Made by a program: the position numbers and the translations under genes
The notes under the pieces: model-generated
What the model was told of the DNA's origin: nothing
The model's input: the letters and a program-made list of their open reading frames with translations, nothing else
The model's database searches: none
Shown: positions 17,651 to 25,731 of the stretch, in pieces
How the letters are laid out: each line of letters starts with the position of its first letter
Position numbering within the stretch: position 1 is the stretch's first letter
NCBI RefSeq assembly: GCF_003121295.1
Contig: NZ_PHNC01000017.1
Coordinates: 1 to 64,000 of the forward strand
Length of the DNA: 64,000 nucleotides
Direction: 5' to 3'
DNA from: Streptomyces orinoci
GTDB taxonomy: Bacteria > Actinomycetota > Actinomycetes > Streptomycetales > Streptomycetaceae

Positions 17651-17684
17651 GAAACATGCCGGACGCAAAGCGGTCCCAGGGCCG

Positions 17685-18302
17685 TCAGGGCTCCAGGAGG
17701 GCCAGGTCCTCAGGGGTGTCGATGTCATCCGGCGCGGCGATGTCACCGCACTCGACGAGGGTCAACTCGGCGGCGTGGGCGCGGAGATAGGCGCGCGCCC
17801 CCTGGTCGCCGGTGGCGAGCTCGGTGATCCGGGGCCAGTGGCCACGGGCGAACAGTACGGGGTGCCCCCGGTGTTTCCCGTACACCGCGGCTGCCAGCTC
17901 CGCACCGGAGCGGTGCGCGGCCAGGACCCGCGCCACCGCCGGTGCGCCGATGCGCGGTTGATCGACCAGCAGGACGGCCACCGCGGAAACATCCACCCCG
18001 GCAAGCGAGTTCAGCCCCGCCCGGAGGGAAGAGCCCATGCCCCGGGCCCAGTCGGGGTTGTCCACCAGGACGACTTCGTCCGGCGGGGCGGCCCGTACCT
18101 CGGCCGCCCCCGCCCCCAGCACCGCGTGGACCGGTGCGCAGCCCGCCGTGCGCAGTGCCGTGGTGGCGTGTTCCAGCAGCGTACGGCCCCGGTGCGGGAG
18201 CAGCGCCTTGGGGCGGCCGCCCAGCCGCCGGCCGCCGCCCGCGGCCAGCACCAGGCCCGCCACCGGGCGTTGTCTCGTCTTTGTGTCCGTCGTCAGCGCC
18301 AT
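17685..18302 (-). CDS. MobA/MocA-like nucleotidyltransferase
   Basis: 205 residues with the NTP-transferase signature VLAAGGGRRLGGRPKALLPH (about 18-37), VVLVDNPDWARGMGSSLRAG, and a metal-binding VLLVDQP. It resembles molybdenum-cofactor cytidylyltransferases, which add CMP to molybdopterin for xanthine dehydrogenase-type enzymes. That would suit a purine catabolic locus, since xanthine dehydrogenase makes urate, but no dehydrogenase genes are in the window. A sugar-nucleotide transferase cannot be excluded. Confidence 0.8.
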   Translation of the reverse strand: MALTTDTKTRQRPVAGLVLAAGGGRRLGGRPKALLPHRGRTLLEHATTALRTAGCAPVHAVLGAGAAEVRAAPPDEVVLVDNPDWARGMGSSLRAGLNSLAGVDVSAVAVLLVDQPRIGAPAVARVLAAHRSGAELAAAVYGKHRGHPVLFARGHWPRITELATGDQGARAYLRAHAAELTLVECGDIAAPDDIDTPEDLALLEP

Positions 18303-18458
18303 GGACCCCTGCCTATCGCAATCGCGGCAGCTTGTGCGGGGTATGCCAGTTCGTCACCCGGACCGAGAACATACGGCCTCAATTTCGCCGTGCGTGTGGC
18401 GCGGCACACGGAAGGTGGCGTTAACTGATCGGCGCGAGCGCGTGGGAGGGGGAGAGTC

Positions 18459-18821
18459 GTGACGGAAGGCGCGGTAGCGGTGGAGCAGCAGCCGATGAAC
18501 CCAACCGAGGGTCCGGATCCACGGGTGGATGCCCTGTGCGGGGCGGTGTCCCGGCTGCGCCGGGCGCTGGCCGCGCATCCGGCGCCCTTACCCGACCGGG
18601 ACGCGGCCGAGGACGAACTGGCCGCGCTGGACGCGATGGTGCGGGCCGGAACGCCGGAGGTGTCCCGGCTGCGGCGGTCGCTGCTGCTGGTGGCCGGGGC
18701 GGTGGGGTCGGTCAGTGCGCTGGGGTCCGCGCTGGGTGAGGTGCGGGGGGCTGTGGAGTCCTTTGCGGGGCTCCCCGATCAGGGGCGCGGGGCGGATTCG
18801 GCTGCGGCTCCGCGGCCGTAG
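18459..18821 (+). CDS. DUF5955-like small protein
   Basis: 120 residues from a GTG start preceded by GGGAGGGGGAGAG. The helical core, DALCGAVSRLRRALAAHPAP through LLLVAGAVGSVSALGSALGE, matches the actinomycete DUF5955 group as I remember it. The function is unknown. The last ~17 residues (GLPDQGRGADSAAAPRP) are encoded by a dispersed intergenic repeat, so the C-terminus appears to have been extended by repeat sequence. Confidence 0.72.
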   Translation: MTEGAVAVEQQPMNPTEGPDPRVDALCGAVSRLRRALAAHPAPLPDRDAAEDELAALDAMVRAGTPEVSRLRRSLLLVAGAVGSVSALGSALGEVRGAVESFAGLPDQGRGADSAAAPRP

Positions 18822-19085
18822 ATCTGCCGTGCGTTTTCGGGTGCGCGTCCGTTGTGGCTGATCGCGCCCACGCGGCGGAGCCGCACATGGATTCCGCCCC
18901 GCGCCCCTTGGGTGCCCTCAATGGCCTGGGGCGCCGGAGGCGTGAGGGGGCGCCACATGTCCGGCCGGTTCGTCGGGTGCGGGCCGTCTGTGGTTGATCG
19001 CGCAGTTCCCCGCGCCCCTTACGGGGCGCACGCGGCGGAGCCGCAAATGGAGCACGCCCCGCGCCCCTTACGGGGCGCCCGTGCT
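18770..19085. repeat. Cluster of dispersed GC repeats, copies 4-6
   Basis: At least three repeat units in tandem: CTCCCCGATCAGGGGCGCGG at 18771, TGGCTGATCGCGCCCACGCG with CGGAGCCGC at about 18855, and TGGTTGATCGCGCAGTTCCC with CGCGCCCCTTACGGGGCGC at about 18990, ending with another CGCGCCCCTTACGGGGCGCC. They fill the 246 bp between the DUF5955-like gene and the convergent IclR gene, and supply the IclR stop codon. Bidirectional termination is plausible. Confidence 0.8.
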
Positions 19086-19853
19086 GGCCAGTGCGGCGGA
19101 CAGTTCGGTGGCGACCTGCTTCAGGAGGGGGACGATCTTCTCCGCGGCCTCCGCGGTGACCCGTCCCGCCGGGCCGGAGATGGAGATCGCCGCCGAGGTC
19201 GGCGCGTCCGGCACCGGTACCGCGAAGCACCGCACCCCGATCTCCTGCTCGTTGTCGTCCACCGCGTAGCCGCTCTCCCGCACGCCCGCCAGGGCCTGGA
19301 GGAAGTCGTCCGGGCTGGTGATGGTCTTGTCGGTGGCGGCCGGCATCCCGGTGCGGGCCAGAATCGCCCGTACCTCGTCGTCCGGCGCCTGGGCCAGCAG
19401 CGCCTTGCCGACGCCGGTGGTGTGCGGCAGAACCCGGCGGCCGACCTCGGTGAACATCCGCACCGAGTGCCGTGAGGGCACCTGGGCCACATAGACCACC
19501 TCGTCACCGTCGAGCAGCGCCATATTGGCCGTCTCGCCGGTCTCCTCCATCACCCGGGCCAGGTACGGGCGGGCCCAGGTGCCCAGCAGCCGGGCCGAGC
19601 TCTCGCCGAGCCGGATCAGGCGGGGCCCCAGGGCGTACCGCCGGTTGGGCTGCTGGCGGACATAGCCGCAGGCCACCAGGGTGCGCATCAGCCGGTGAAT
19701 GGTGGGCAGCGGCAGGCCGCTGCTGGTGGCGAGCTCGCTCAGTCCGACCTCGCCGCCGGCATCGGCCATCCGCTCAAGCAGGTCGAAGGCACGCTCTAGG
19801 GACTGGACGCCTCCGGTGGCTGGGACGGGGCGGGGCTCGGCGGACGAGGGCAC
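19068..19853 (-). CDS. IclR-family regulator (AllR-like)
   Basis: 261 residues. An N-terminal winged helix ([20 protein letters not shown], then [20 protein letters not shown]) is followed by the IclR effector domain ([53 protein letters not shown]). It is divergent from the allantoinase-allantoicase operon, which in Streptomyces is governed by an IclR protein called AllR. Glyoxylate-related metabolites are the usual effectors of such regulators. I infer control of allantoin genes and possibly of gcl/glxR/hyi, uricase and aceB. The TAA stop comes from an adjacent GC repeat. Confidence 0.9.
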   Translation of the reverse strand: MPSSAEPRPVPATGGVQSLERAFDLLERMADAGGEVGLSELATSSGLPLPTIHRLMRTLVACGYVRQQPNRRYALGPRLIRLGESSARLLGTWARPYLARVMEETGETANMALLDGDEVVYVAQVPSRHSVRMFTEVGRRVLPHTTGVGKALLAQAPDDEVRAILARTGMPAATDKTITSPDDFLQALAGVRESGYAVDDNEQEIGVRCFAVPVPDAPTSAAISISGPAGRVTAEAAEKIVPLLKQVATELSAALASTGAP

Positions 19854-19942
19854 GTGCGGGGTCCTTCCGGGATGGGGGGTGGGAGCAGCCTACCGGGCCG
19901 TGGCCGATGGCTCACGCTCGGTTGGTGAGAGTGAACTACCGC

Positions 19943-19958
19943 TTTCGCTTTACGGAAA
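19943..19958. promoter_or_regulatory. Partial palindrome TTTC-N8-GAAA in the IclR/allantoinase divergent promoter
   Basis: TTTCGCTTTACGGAAA, 90 bases upstream of the regulator start. It is similar to the sites before hyi and aceB. This is a candidate autoregulatory site. Confidence 0.35.
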
Positions 19959-20035
19959 TGGGGACATAGGGCCGCTGATCACCCACCGGGGGTTGACGGG
20001 CTCCGGGCACCTCTGGAGACTGCGGGGCATCGCTG

Positions 20036-20052
20036 TTCAACAGAACGTTGAA
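20036..20052. promoter_or_regulatory. Perfect palindrome TTCAAC-N5-GTTGAA before allantoinase
   Basis: 6-bp perfect arms around AGAAC, ending 24 bases before the GTG start, where it would overlap the promoter or transcription start. Near-identical to the site at 8975-8991 before the urate operon. The adjacent divergent IclR gene is the natural candidate for the binding protein. Confidence 0.65.
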
Positions 20053-20076
20053 ATCGGGCTGTTGGGGAGGACCGCC

Positions 20077-21420
20077 GTGCCCGGAACCGAGTTATGGCTG
20101 CGCTCCACGCGGGTGGTCACGCCCCAGGGCGTACGCCCCGCCTCGGTGGCCGTGGCGGGGGGCCGGATCACGGCCGTACCGCCGTATGAGGCGGCGCCGC
20201 CACCCGGCGCGCTGGTCGAGGACCTTGGCACGGATGCCCTGCTGCCGGGGCTGGTGGATACCCATGTCCACATCAATGACCCGGGCCGCAGTGAATGGGA
20301 GGGCTTTGGCACGGCCACCCGGGCCGCCGCCGCGGGCGGGATCACCACCCTGGTCGATATGCCGCTCAACAGCCTCCCGCCCACCACCACCCTGGCCGGT
20401 CTGCGCATCAAGCGGCGGGCGGCCGAGGGCGTCGTCCAGGTGGATGTGGGGTTCTGGGGCGGGGCGCTGCCGGACAATGGCGCCGATCTGGGCCCGCTGC
20501 ACCGGGCCGGGGTGTTCGGCTTCAAATGCTTCCTCTCCCCTTCGGGGGTCGAGGAGTTCCCGCCTCTGACGGCGGCCGATCTGGAGCGGGTGGCCGCCCA
20601 GATCGCAGCCCTGGACGGGCTGTTGATTGTGCACGCCGAGGACCCGGAGCAGCTGGAGCGGGCGCCGGAGCCCCATGGTCCGCGCTATGCCGGGTTTCTG
20701 GCCTCCCGGCCGCCTGCCGCCGAGAACCGGGCGGTGGACCGCCTGGTGGAGGTGGCCTCCCGGCATGGGACCCGGGTGCATGTGCTGCATCTGTCCTCGG
20801 CCCAGGCGCTGGAGTCGCTGACCCGGGCGCGGGCCCGGGGCGTACGGATCAGCGCCGAGACCTGCCCGCACTTTCTGACCCTGACCGCCGAGGAAGTCCC
20901 GGACGGGGCAACGGAGTTCAAGTGCTGCCCGCCCATCCGGGAGGCCGCCAACCGGGAGGCGCTCTGGGCCGGGCTGGCCGACGGGACCATCGACTGTGTG
21001 GTCTCCGACCACTCGCCGTGCACCGCCGAGCTGAAGGTGCCCGACTTCGGCCGGGCCTGGGGCGGCATTTCCTCGCTCCAGCTGGGCCTGTCCGCGGTGT
21101 GGACCGAGGCACGGCGGCGCGGCCACCCCCTGGACCGGGTGGCCCGCTGGATGGCCACCGCCCCCGCGGCGCTGGCCGGCCTCGGCGGCAAGGGCGCCAT
21201 CGAGGCGGGCCGGGACGCCGACTTCGCGGTGTTCGCCCCGGAGGAGACGTTCACCGTGGACGCCGCCGCGCTGGAGCACCGCAATCCGGTCACCGCCTAT
21301 GCGGGCCGCACCCTGTACGGCGTCGTACGGTCCACCTGGCTGCGCGGCCGCCGGATCCACCACCACGGCACCTTCGCCCGGCCCTGCGGCCGGCTCCTGG
21401 AGAGGCAGCCCGCCCTATGA
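20077..21420 (+). CDS. allB: Allantoinase
   Basis: 447 residues from the GTG at 20077 (GGGGAGG upstream). A cyclic amidohydrolase that opens allantoin to allantoate. Metal-site motifs: [20 protein letters not shown] (about 56-75), [18 protein letters not shown] with the carbamylated Lys, IVHAEDPE, and [13 protein letters not shown], then [12 protein letters not shown] with the catalytic Asp. An upstream in-frame extension to 19699 crosses the operators and lacks coding character. It overlaps allantoicase by ATGA. Confidence 0.95.
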   Translation: MPGTELWLRSTRVVTPQGVRPASVAVAGGRITAVPPYEAAPPPGALVEDLGTDALLPGLVDTHVHINDPGRSEWEGFGTATRAAAAGGITTLVDMPLNSLPPTTTLAGLRIKRRAAEGVVQVDVGFWGGALPDNGADLGPLHRAGVFGFKCFLSPSGVEEFPPLTAADLERVAAQIAALDGLLIVHAEDPEQLERAPEPHGPRYAGFLASRPPAAENRAVDRLVEVASRHGTRVHVLHLSSAQALESLTRARARGVRISAETCPHFLTLTAEEVPDGATEFKCCPPIREAANREALWAGLADGTIDCVVSDHSPCTAELKVPDFGRAWGGISSLQLGLSAVWTEARRRGHPLDRVARWMATAPAALAGLGGKGAIEAGRDADFAVFAPEETFTVDAAALEHRNPVTAYAGRTLYGVVRSTWLRGRRIHHHGTFARPCGRLLERQPAL

Positions 21421-22547
21421 GCACCAGTAGCAGCACTGGTACGAGCATCAGCGGCATACCCCGCTTCACCGGTGACGCGGCTCCCTACCCGGGCGGTGAC
21501 CCCTACGCCGACTACCGGGGGGCCGACTTCCCCTTCGCCACGCTGCCCGACCTCGCCGACCGGCGGCTGGGCGGCGCCGTACTCGCCGCCAGCGACGAGT
21601 TCTTCGCCGAGCGGGAGAACCTGCTGCTCCCCGGCCCGGCCCGGTTCGACCCCGAGCGCTTCGGCCACAAGGGCAAGGTGATGGACGGCTGGGAGACCCG
21701 CCGCAGACGCGGCGGCTCGGCCGGTGACCCCTGCCCCGCGGACCATGAACACGACTGGGCGCTGATCCGGCTGGGCGTGCCGGGTGTGGTGCATGGCATC
21801 GTGGTGGACACCGCCCACTTCCGCGGCAACCATCCGCAGGCGGTGGCCGTCGAGGGCACCGAACTGCCGGGCACCCCCTCGCCCGCCGAACTGCTGGCGC
21901 CGGGGACGCGGTGGACGGCGCTGGTGCCCCGTACCCCGGTCGGCGGGCACGCCGCCAACGGCTTCGCGGTGCGGGACCGGCAGCGCTGGACCCATCTGCG
22001 GCTGAGCCAGTTCCCGGACGGCGGGATCGCCCGGCTGCGGGTGTACGGACGTCCCGTACCGGACCCGGACTGGCTGGCCGCCCTGGGCACCTTCGACCTG
22101 GCCGCGCTGGAGAACGGCGGCATGGTCGAGGACGCCTCGGACCGTTTCTACTCCTCGCCGCTGAACACCATCCGGCCGGGCGGCTCCCGGCGGATGGACG
22201 AGGGCTGGGAGACCCGGCGCCGCCGGGACAAGGGGCATGACTGGGTGCGTTACCGGCTGGCCGGGCGGTCGGTGCCGCGGGCGGTGGAGATCGACACCAG
22301 TGAGTACAAGGGCAACTCGGCGGGCTGGGTTGCCCTGTTCGCCCTGGACGCGGGCGGTGGCGGTGCGGATCCGGCCGAGGGGGCCGAGGGCTGGACCGAA
22401 CTGCTGCCCCGTACGGCGCTCCAGCCGGATACGGTGCACCGTTTCGTACTGCCCGGGGACCGGACGGCCACGCATCTGCGGATGGAGATCCATCCTGATG
22501 GGGGGATAGCGCGGCTGCGGGTGCATGGGTCGCTGGCGGGGGAGTGA
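21417..22547 (+). CDS. alc: Allantoicase
   Basis: 376 residues, composed of two homologous allantoicase domains (about 40-200 and 210-370). It hydrolyses allantoate to ureidoglycolate and urea. Repeated motifs are [10 protein letters not shown] and [26 protein letters not shown] and [15 protein letters not shown], and two [23 protein letters not shown] segments. The start overlaps the allantoinase stop (ATGA), so they are translationally coupled. The N-terminal Ser/Thr-rich STSSSTGTS stretch is unusual but short. Confidence 0.95.
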   Translation: MSTSSSTGTSISGIPRFTGDAAPYPGGDPYADYRGADFPFATLPDLADRRLGGAVLAASDEFFAERENLLLPGPARFDPERFGHKGKVMDGWETRRRRGGSAGDPCPADHEHDWALIRLGVPGVVHGIVVDTAHFRGNHPQAVAVEGTELPGTPSPAELLAPGTRWTALVPRTPVGGHAANGFAVRDRQRWTHLRLSQFPDGGIARLRVYGRPVPDPDWLAALGTFDLAALENGGMVEDASDRFYSSPLNTIRPGGSRRMDEGWETRRRRDKGHDWVRYRLAGRSVPRAVEIDTSEYKGNSAGWVALFALDAGGGGADPAEGAEGWTELLPRTALQPDTVHRFVLPGDRTATHLRMEIHPDGGIARLRVHGSLAGE

Positions 22548-22559
22548 GCGGGTGGCTTC

Positions 22560-22620
22560 GCGCCCCTGAGAGGGCGTCCCGCGTCCCTGAGCGGGCACCT
22601 GGCGCCCCTTACGGGGCCAG
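22560..22620. repeat. Dispersed GC repeats, copy 7
   Basis: Three related short palindromes in a row: CGCCCCTGAGAGGGCGT, CGTCCCTGAGCGGGCAC, and GCGCCCCTTACGGGGCCA. The last provides the stop codon of the convergent TenA-like gene. It lies between convergent genes and is probably a terminator. Confidence 0.7.
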
Positions 22621-23265
22621 TGTGTTCCAGAACATCAACTCATAGGCCTGGAGCAGCCGTCCATGGCGATGGGCGAGGACGGGGGTGTAACGCCCCGCTT
22701 CCAGCCCGGCGTTCACCGCCGCCACCGCGCGCCGTTCGCCCTCGGGGTCGGGGGCGGCGAAGAGGTCGAAGAAGCCGCAGTCCTGGCCGGAGAATCCGTA
22801 GTGGGTGCGCAGGGCGTGGGCCACGGTGGCGCAATAGCCGCTGAACGCTGCGAAGTTGGCGGTGACGGCCACCACCACGTCCACCGGCTCGGCGTTGAGG
22901 GCCAGCCAGGCGGTGTACGCCGGATACGCCTGGCAGCCGGCCTTCGGTTCATACGCGGCGATGGCGGTCTCGTCCTGCCCGCAGGCGGCCAGCAGGGCCG
23001 GAAGCCGCTGAAGGGCGAGGTCCTCGCCCGCGGCGAGCGCGGCGAAGTAGGCCGCCTCGGCAGGCCGTTGGGCGCAGCGGTCGCGGAGCAGCCGGTAGCC
23101 GGTGCGGTCGGCGGGGATGATGTGGTGCTGCTCCAGGGCGAGCGCGGCGATGGAGTCCAGCGGGGCGCGGCCCTCGGCGATCAGCGGGACCAGCCGGTTG
23201 GCCCCGGTGCCCGGGGCGAGCCGGCGGACCGCTTCGGCGAGGACGTCCTGGGCGGTGGCTGCCAT
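22609..23265 (-). CDS. TenA/PqqC-like helical protein
   Basis: 218 residues, all-helical, with the TenA/thiaminase II-like pattern: LALEQHHIIPADRTGYRLLRD, PAYTAWLALNAEPVDVVVAV, and a C-terminal YELMFWNTLAP. TenA proteins hydrolyse aminopyrimidines or thiamin fragments; close relatives have lost the catalytic Cys. I do not see the full thiaminase motif, so an enzymatic role is uncertain. It is convergent with allantoicase and upstream of the XRE-cupin cluster on the same strand. Confidence 0.65.
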   Translation of the reverse strand: MAATAQDVLAEAVRRLAPGTGANRLVPLIAEGRAPLDSIAALALEQHHIIPADRTGYRLLRDRCAQRPAEAAYFAALAAGEDLALQRLPALLAACGQDETAIAAYEPKAGCQAYPAYTAWLALNAEPVDVVVAVTANFAAFSGYCATVAHALRTHYGFSGQDCGFFDLFAAPDPEGERRAVAAVNAGLEAGRYTPVLAHRHGRLLQAYELMFWNTLAP

Positions 23266-23287
23266 GACGGCAGCGTATCGGCGGGCC

Positions 23288-23437
23288 TCAGGCGTCGCCG
23301 CCCAGATAGAAGATGAGGAAGAAGAAGGCGGCGATGAAGTGGACGGCGACCAGGTAGATGAAGACCCGCACCGCTATGCCGGCCGGGGTCCGCTCCTCCG
23401 TCCTGGCGCGGGGGGTGCTGTTGGCGGTGTCGCTCAT
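23288..23437 (-). CDS. Small single-pass membrane protein (DUF6126-like)
   Basis: 49 residues, MSDTANSTPRARTEERTPAG then one membrane segment (IAVRVFIYLVAVHFIAAFFF). The ATG at 23437 overlaps the stop of the XRE-cupin gene by 4 bases. It matches the short Streptomyces DUF6126 type. The coupling to the regulator suggests a shared but unknown function. Confidence 0.75.
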   Translation of the reverse strand: MSDTANSTPRARTEERTPAGIAVRVFIYLVAVHFIAAFFFLIFYLGGDA

Positions 23438-24069
23438 GGAGTCCTCCGGTGCGTCGGTCGGTGGTCGCCCAGGCACAGCTCGGCCGCGCCGCTCTGCAGC
23501 AGCGTGTGGAGGAAGAGCAGGTCCACGCCGCCCGGCGAGGCGGCGGCGATGCGGTGCGGGGTGAGCGAGTCGAAGTGGGCGGCGTCCCCGGTCTCCAGCA
23601 GATGGATGGTGCCGCCGAGCGTCAGCCGCAGCCGGCCCCGGGTGACGTAGAGCCATTCCTCGCCCGGGTGGACCCGGACCAGTTCCTCCTGGCCGCGCGG
23701 GCCCGTGGGCACATGCAGCCGCAGTGCCTGGAGGGCGCGGCCGGAGCCGCCGGCCCGCCAGTAGGTCCAGCCGCCGGCCTGCTGGGGCTCCATCCGGTCC
23801 GCCCGGATCACCGGTTCCCGTTCCTCGCCCACCTCGCCCAGCAGTTCGGATACCGTCGTTCCATAGGTGCGGGCGAGGGTGAGCAGCATCGGCAGCGAGG
23901 GGGTGCGCCGGCCGGTCTCCAGCCGGGACAGATGGGCGGGGGAGAGGCCGATCCTGGCCGCCGCGGCCTCCAGGGTGAGCCCGCTGCGGGAGCGCAGGGA
24001 GCGCAGTCGCGGGGCCATGTCGGGCAGTTCGGCCGACGGCTGGTCGGCGGGGCTGGGGGGCCGGCTCAT
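23434..24069 (-). CDS. XRE-cupin transcriptional regulator
   Basis: 211 residues. Residues 20-75 form a helix-turn-helix (LTLEAAAARIGLSPAHLSRL), and the C-terminal half is a cupin_2 barrel (VHPGEEWLYVTRGRLRLTLG, HFDSLTPHRIAAAS). This architecture, as in SutR or PuuR, typically senses a small metabolite and represses nearby genes. It overlaps the DUF6126-like gene downstream. A striking double palindrome lies in its own promoter (24091-24124) and could also control the divergent secreted ribonuclease. Confidence 0.88.
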   Translation of the reverse strand: MSRPPSPADQPSAELPDMAPRLRSLRSRSGLTLEAAAARIGLSPAHLSRLETGRRTPSLPMLLTLARTYGTTVSELLGEVGEEREPVIRADRMEPQQAGGWTYWRAGGSGRALQALRLHVPTGPRGQEELVRVHPGEEWLYVTRGRLRLTLGGTIHLLETGDAAHFDSLTPHRIAAASPGGVDLLFLHTLLQSGAAELCLGDHRPTHRRTP

Positions 24070-24090
24070 GGCTCCAGTAGAAGCCGGTTC

Positions 24091-24124
24091 TGCCTGCGAG
24101 GCAAAAGTTTTGCCTGGCAGGCAA
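24091..24124. promoter_or_regulatory. Double palindromic operator, two TGCCT-N3-AGGCA sites
   Basis: Two 13-bp palindromes, 24091-24103 (TGCCTGCGAGGCA) and 24111-24123 (TGCCTGGCAGGCA), have centres exactly 20 bp apart. Together they form one larger palindrome around 24107. The spacing puts both sites on one face of the helix. They lie 22 bp upstream of the XRE-cupin start, in the divergent gap with the ribonuclease gene. Confidence 0.8.
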
Positions 24125-24230
24125 TAAGCCGAACGAAGATCATCGAACGGTCATGGCGCGGTGAACGTTAAGGAAACATTAAGCGCTTGTCGTTGACATG
24201 ACATGCGCTACGCGCGTCATGCTGAGCGCC

Positions 24231-24644
24231 ATGAGAATCCCCCACATCGTGCGGACCGGCTCGCTCGGTGCCGTTCTGGCGTCCACCCTGCTGCTCGGCA
24301 CCCCGGCCGTAGCCGCCACCGCCGCCCCCAGCGTGGCCGCCTCGGTCACCGTCGAGTCCGTCGGCAACATCTGCTACGGCGACCTGCCCTCGCAGGCCCA
24401 GGACACCATCGGTCTGATCGACCAGGGCGGCCCCTTCCCGTACCCCCGGGACGGGATCGTCTTCACCAACCGCGAGGGCGTGCTGCCCCAGCAGCGCAGC
24501 GGCTACTACCACGAGTACACGGTGATCACCCCGGGCGCGCCCACCCGCGGCACCCGGCGCATCATCACCGGCGAGCAGTACCACGAGGACTACTACACCG
24601 CTGACCACTACCAGACCTTCAGCCTGGTGGACTTCAGCTGCTGA
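24231..24644 (+). CDS. Secreted guanyl-specific ribonuclease (RNase Sa type)
   Basis: 137 residues from the ATG at 24231; in-frame ATGs at 24198 and 24222 are alternatives. The signal peptide is MRIPHIVRTGSLGAVLASTL and beyond, ending near AVAATAAPSVAA. The mature part is clearly an RNase Sa/T1-type microbial ribonuclease: ICYGDLPSQAQDTIGLI, GPFPYPRDGIVFTNREGVLP, YYHEYTVITPG (catalytic Glu), TRGTRRIITGE (Arg) and YYTADHYQTFSLVD (His), ending in FSC. Two cysteines bracket the domain as in RNase Sa. It cleaves RNA after G outside the cell. No barstar-type inhibitor gene is adjacent. Confidence 0.93.
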   Translation: MRIPHIVRTGSLGAVLASTLLLGTPAVAATAAPSVAASVTVESVGNICYGDLPSQAQDTIGLIDQGGPFPYPRDGIVFTNREGVLPQQRSGYYHEYTVITPGAPTRGTRRIITGEQYHEDYYTADHYQTFSLVDFSC

Positions 24645-24695
24645 ACGGGCAGTTGGCAGTATCGGTAGCCGGCAGTAATCGACCGTAGGAGCCCG

Positions 24696-24725
24696 GCCCC
24701 GCCCCGACTTCGGGGCGGGGCGTTT
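24696..24725 (+). terminator. Rho-independent-like terminator after the ribonuclease gene
   Basis: An 11-bp GC stem (GCCCCGCCCCG) with loop ACTT and complementary arm, followed by GTTTTCC. It lies 52 bases after the stop codon. The remainder of the gap to 24958 shows nothing recognisable. Confidence 0.85.
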
Positions 24726-24958
24726 TCCGTTGTGCGGTGGTGGCGCGGGGCGGTGGGGCGGGGGCGGTGGCGCGTCAACCGCCTTTCCGCGCTTGGTTGT
24801 GCGCCCCGGCGCTGGTCCGTGCGCCGTCACGCGGGCGGTGTGGTCGGAGCGGGGTCGATTGTCGGTGGGGGCCGTTAGCGTGTGGTGGCAGGACGAGCAA
24901 CCCACCTACCCCGTCGGCCGTTTGGCCGGCCAGGCCAGGAGAAGGGCGGCGAACTGCC

Positions 24959-25585
24959 GTGTACCGCTGGGAGATCACCCGGGCCGCGCTGGCACAGCGA
25001 GTTCTCGCCGTGGTGCACGGCGAGAGCTATGACCAGGCCGCGGAAATCGCGGGCACCCTGGTCTCCGCCGGGATCACCAGCGTGGAGATAGCGCTCACCA
25101 CCCCCTTCGCCCTGGAGGCGGTCGCCACCCTGTCCCGGGAGGTCGGCGACGAGGCCCTCATCGGCGCGGGCACGGTGCTGGACGGGCACTCCGCGCGGAT
25201 GGCGGTGGAGGCCGGGGCACGGTTCCTGGCCTCGCCCTCGCTGGACGCCGAGGTGCTGCGCACCGGGCACCGCTATGGGGTGCCGGTCTTCCCCGGCGCC
25301 GGTACCCCCACCGAGATCCTCCGGGCCCTGGAGCTGGGCGCCGACGCGGTCAAGCTCTTCCCCGCCTCCTCGCACCGGCCGGGCGGGCTGCGCGAGATCC
25401 ATGCGGAGCTGCCGCAGGCCGCCATGGTGCCCAGCGGGGACATCGAGGTGGACAGCGCCCCGGAGTGGATCGCCGCCGGAGCGGCGGCCATCGGGCTGGG
25501 CGCGTCCCTGTCCGAGGGCGACCGGGATTCGGTGACCAAGCGGGTGGGGGAGCTGCTGACCCGGCTGGAGGCGGCGGCCGGCTAG
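24959..25585 (+). CDS. eda: KDPG/KHG aldolase
   Basis: 208 residues from the GTG at 24959 (AGGAGAAGGG about 14 bases upstream). A class I aldolase: VEIALTTPFALEAV with the active-site Glu, GAGTVLDGHSARMAVEAGA, FLASPSLDAEVL, and ADAVKLFPASSHRPGG with the Schiff-base Lys. It cleaves 2-keto-3-deoxy-6-phosphogluconate (or 4-hydroxy-2-oxoglutarate) to pyruvate plus an aldehyde. It precedes a GntR regulator and a sugar importer. An open upstream frame begins at 24737 but is non-coding in character. Confidence 0.92.
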   Translation: MYRWEITRAALAQRVLAVVHGESYDQAAEIAGTLVSAGITSVEIALTTPFALEAVATLSREVGDEALIGAGTVLDGHSARMAVEAGARFLASPSLDAEVLRTGHRYGVPVFPGAGTPTEILRALELGADAVKLFPASSHRPGGLREIHAELPQAAMVPSGDIEVDSAPEWIAAGAAAIGLGASLSEGDRDSVTKRVGELLTRLEAAAG

Positions 25586-25680
25586 GGGGCGGGACGCCGG
25601 GCGAGAGGTCGGGAGCCCGGGTCCGGGATGCGTGCCCCGGCCCCGCAGAACGCGACCCAGGGCCGGTGAACGGCAGCCAT

Positions 25681-25696
25681 GTCCGGACAACCGGAC
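25681..25696. promoter_or_regulatory. Inverted repeat GTCCGG-N4-CCGGAC before the GntR gene
   Basis: Perfect 6-bp arms around ACAA, ending 35 bases upstream of the GTG start. It is a possible autoregulatory site; its sequence differs from the palindrome at 26493. Confidence 0.35.
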
Positions 25697-25731
25697 TTCC
25701 CGTCAACACGCCATCCGACTACGCTCCCGGC

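Noticed and set aside
15824..17827. Open frame of 667 codons opposite malate synthase
   Set aside because: It is the antisense of a well-conserved enzyme and has no recognisable domain.
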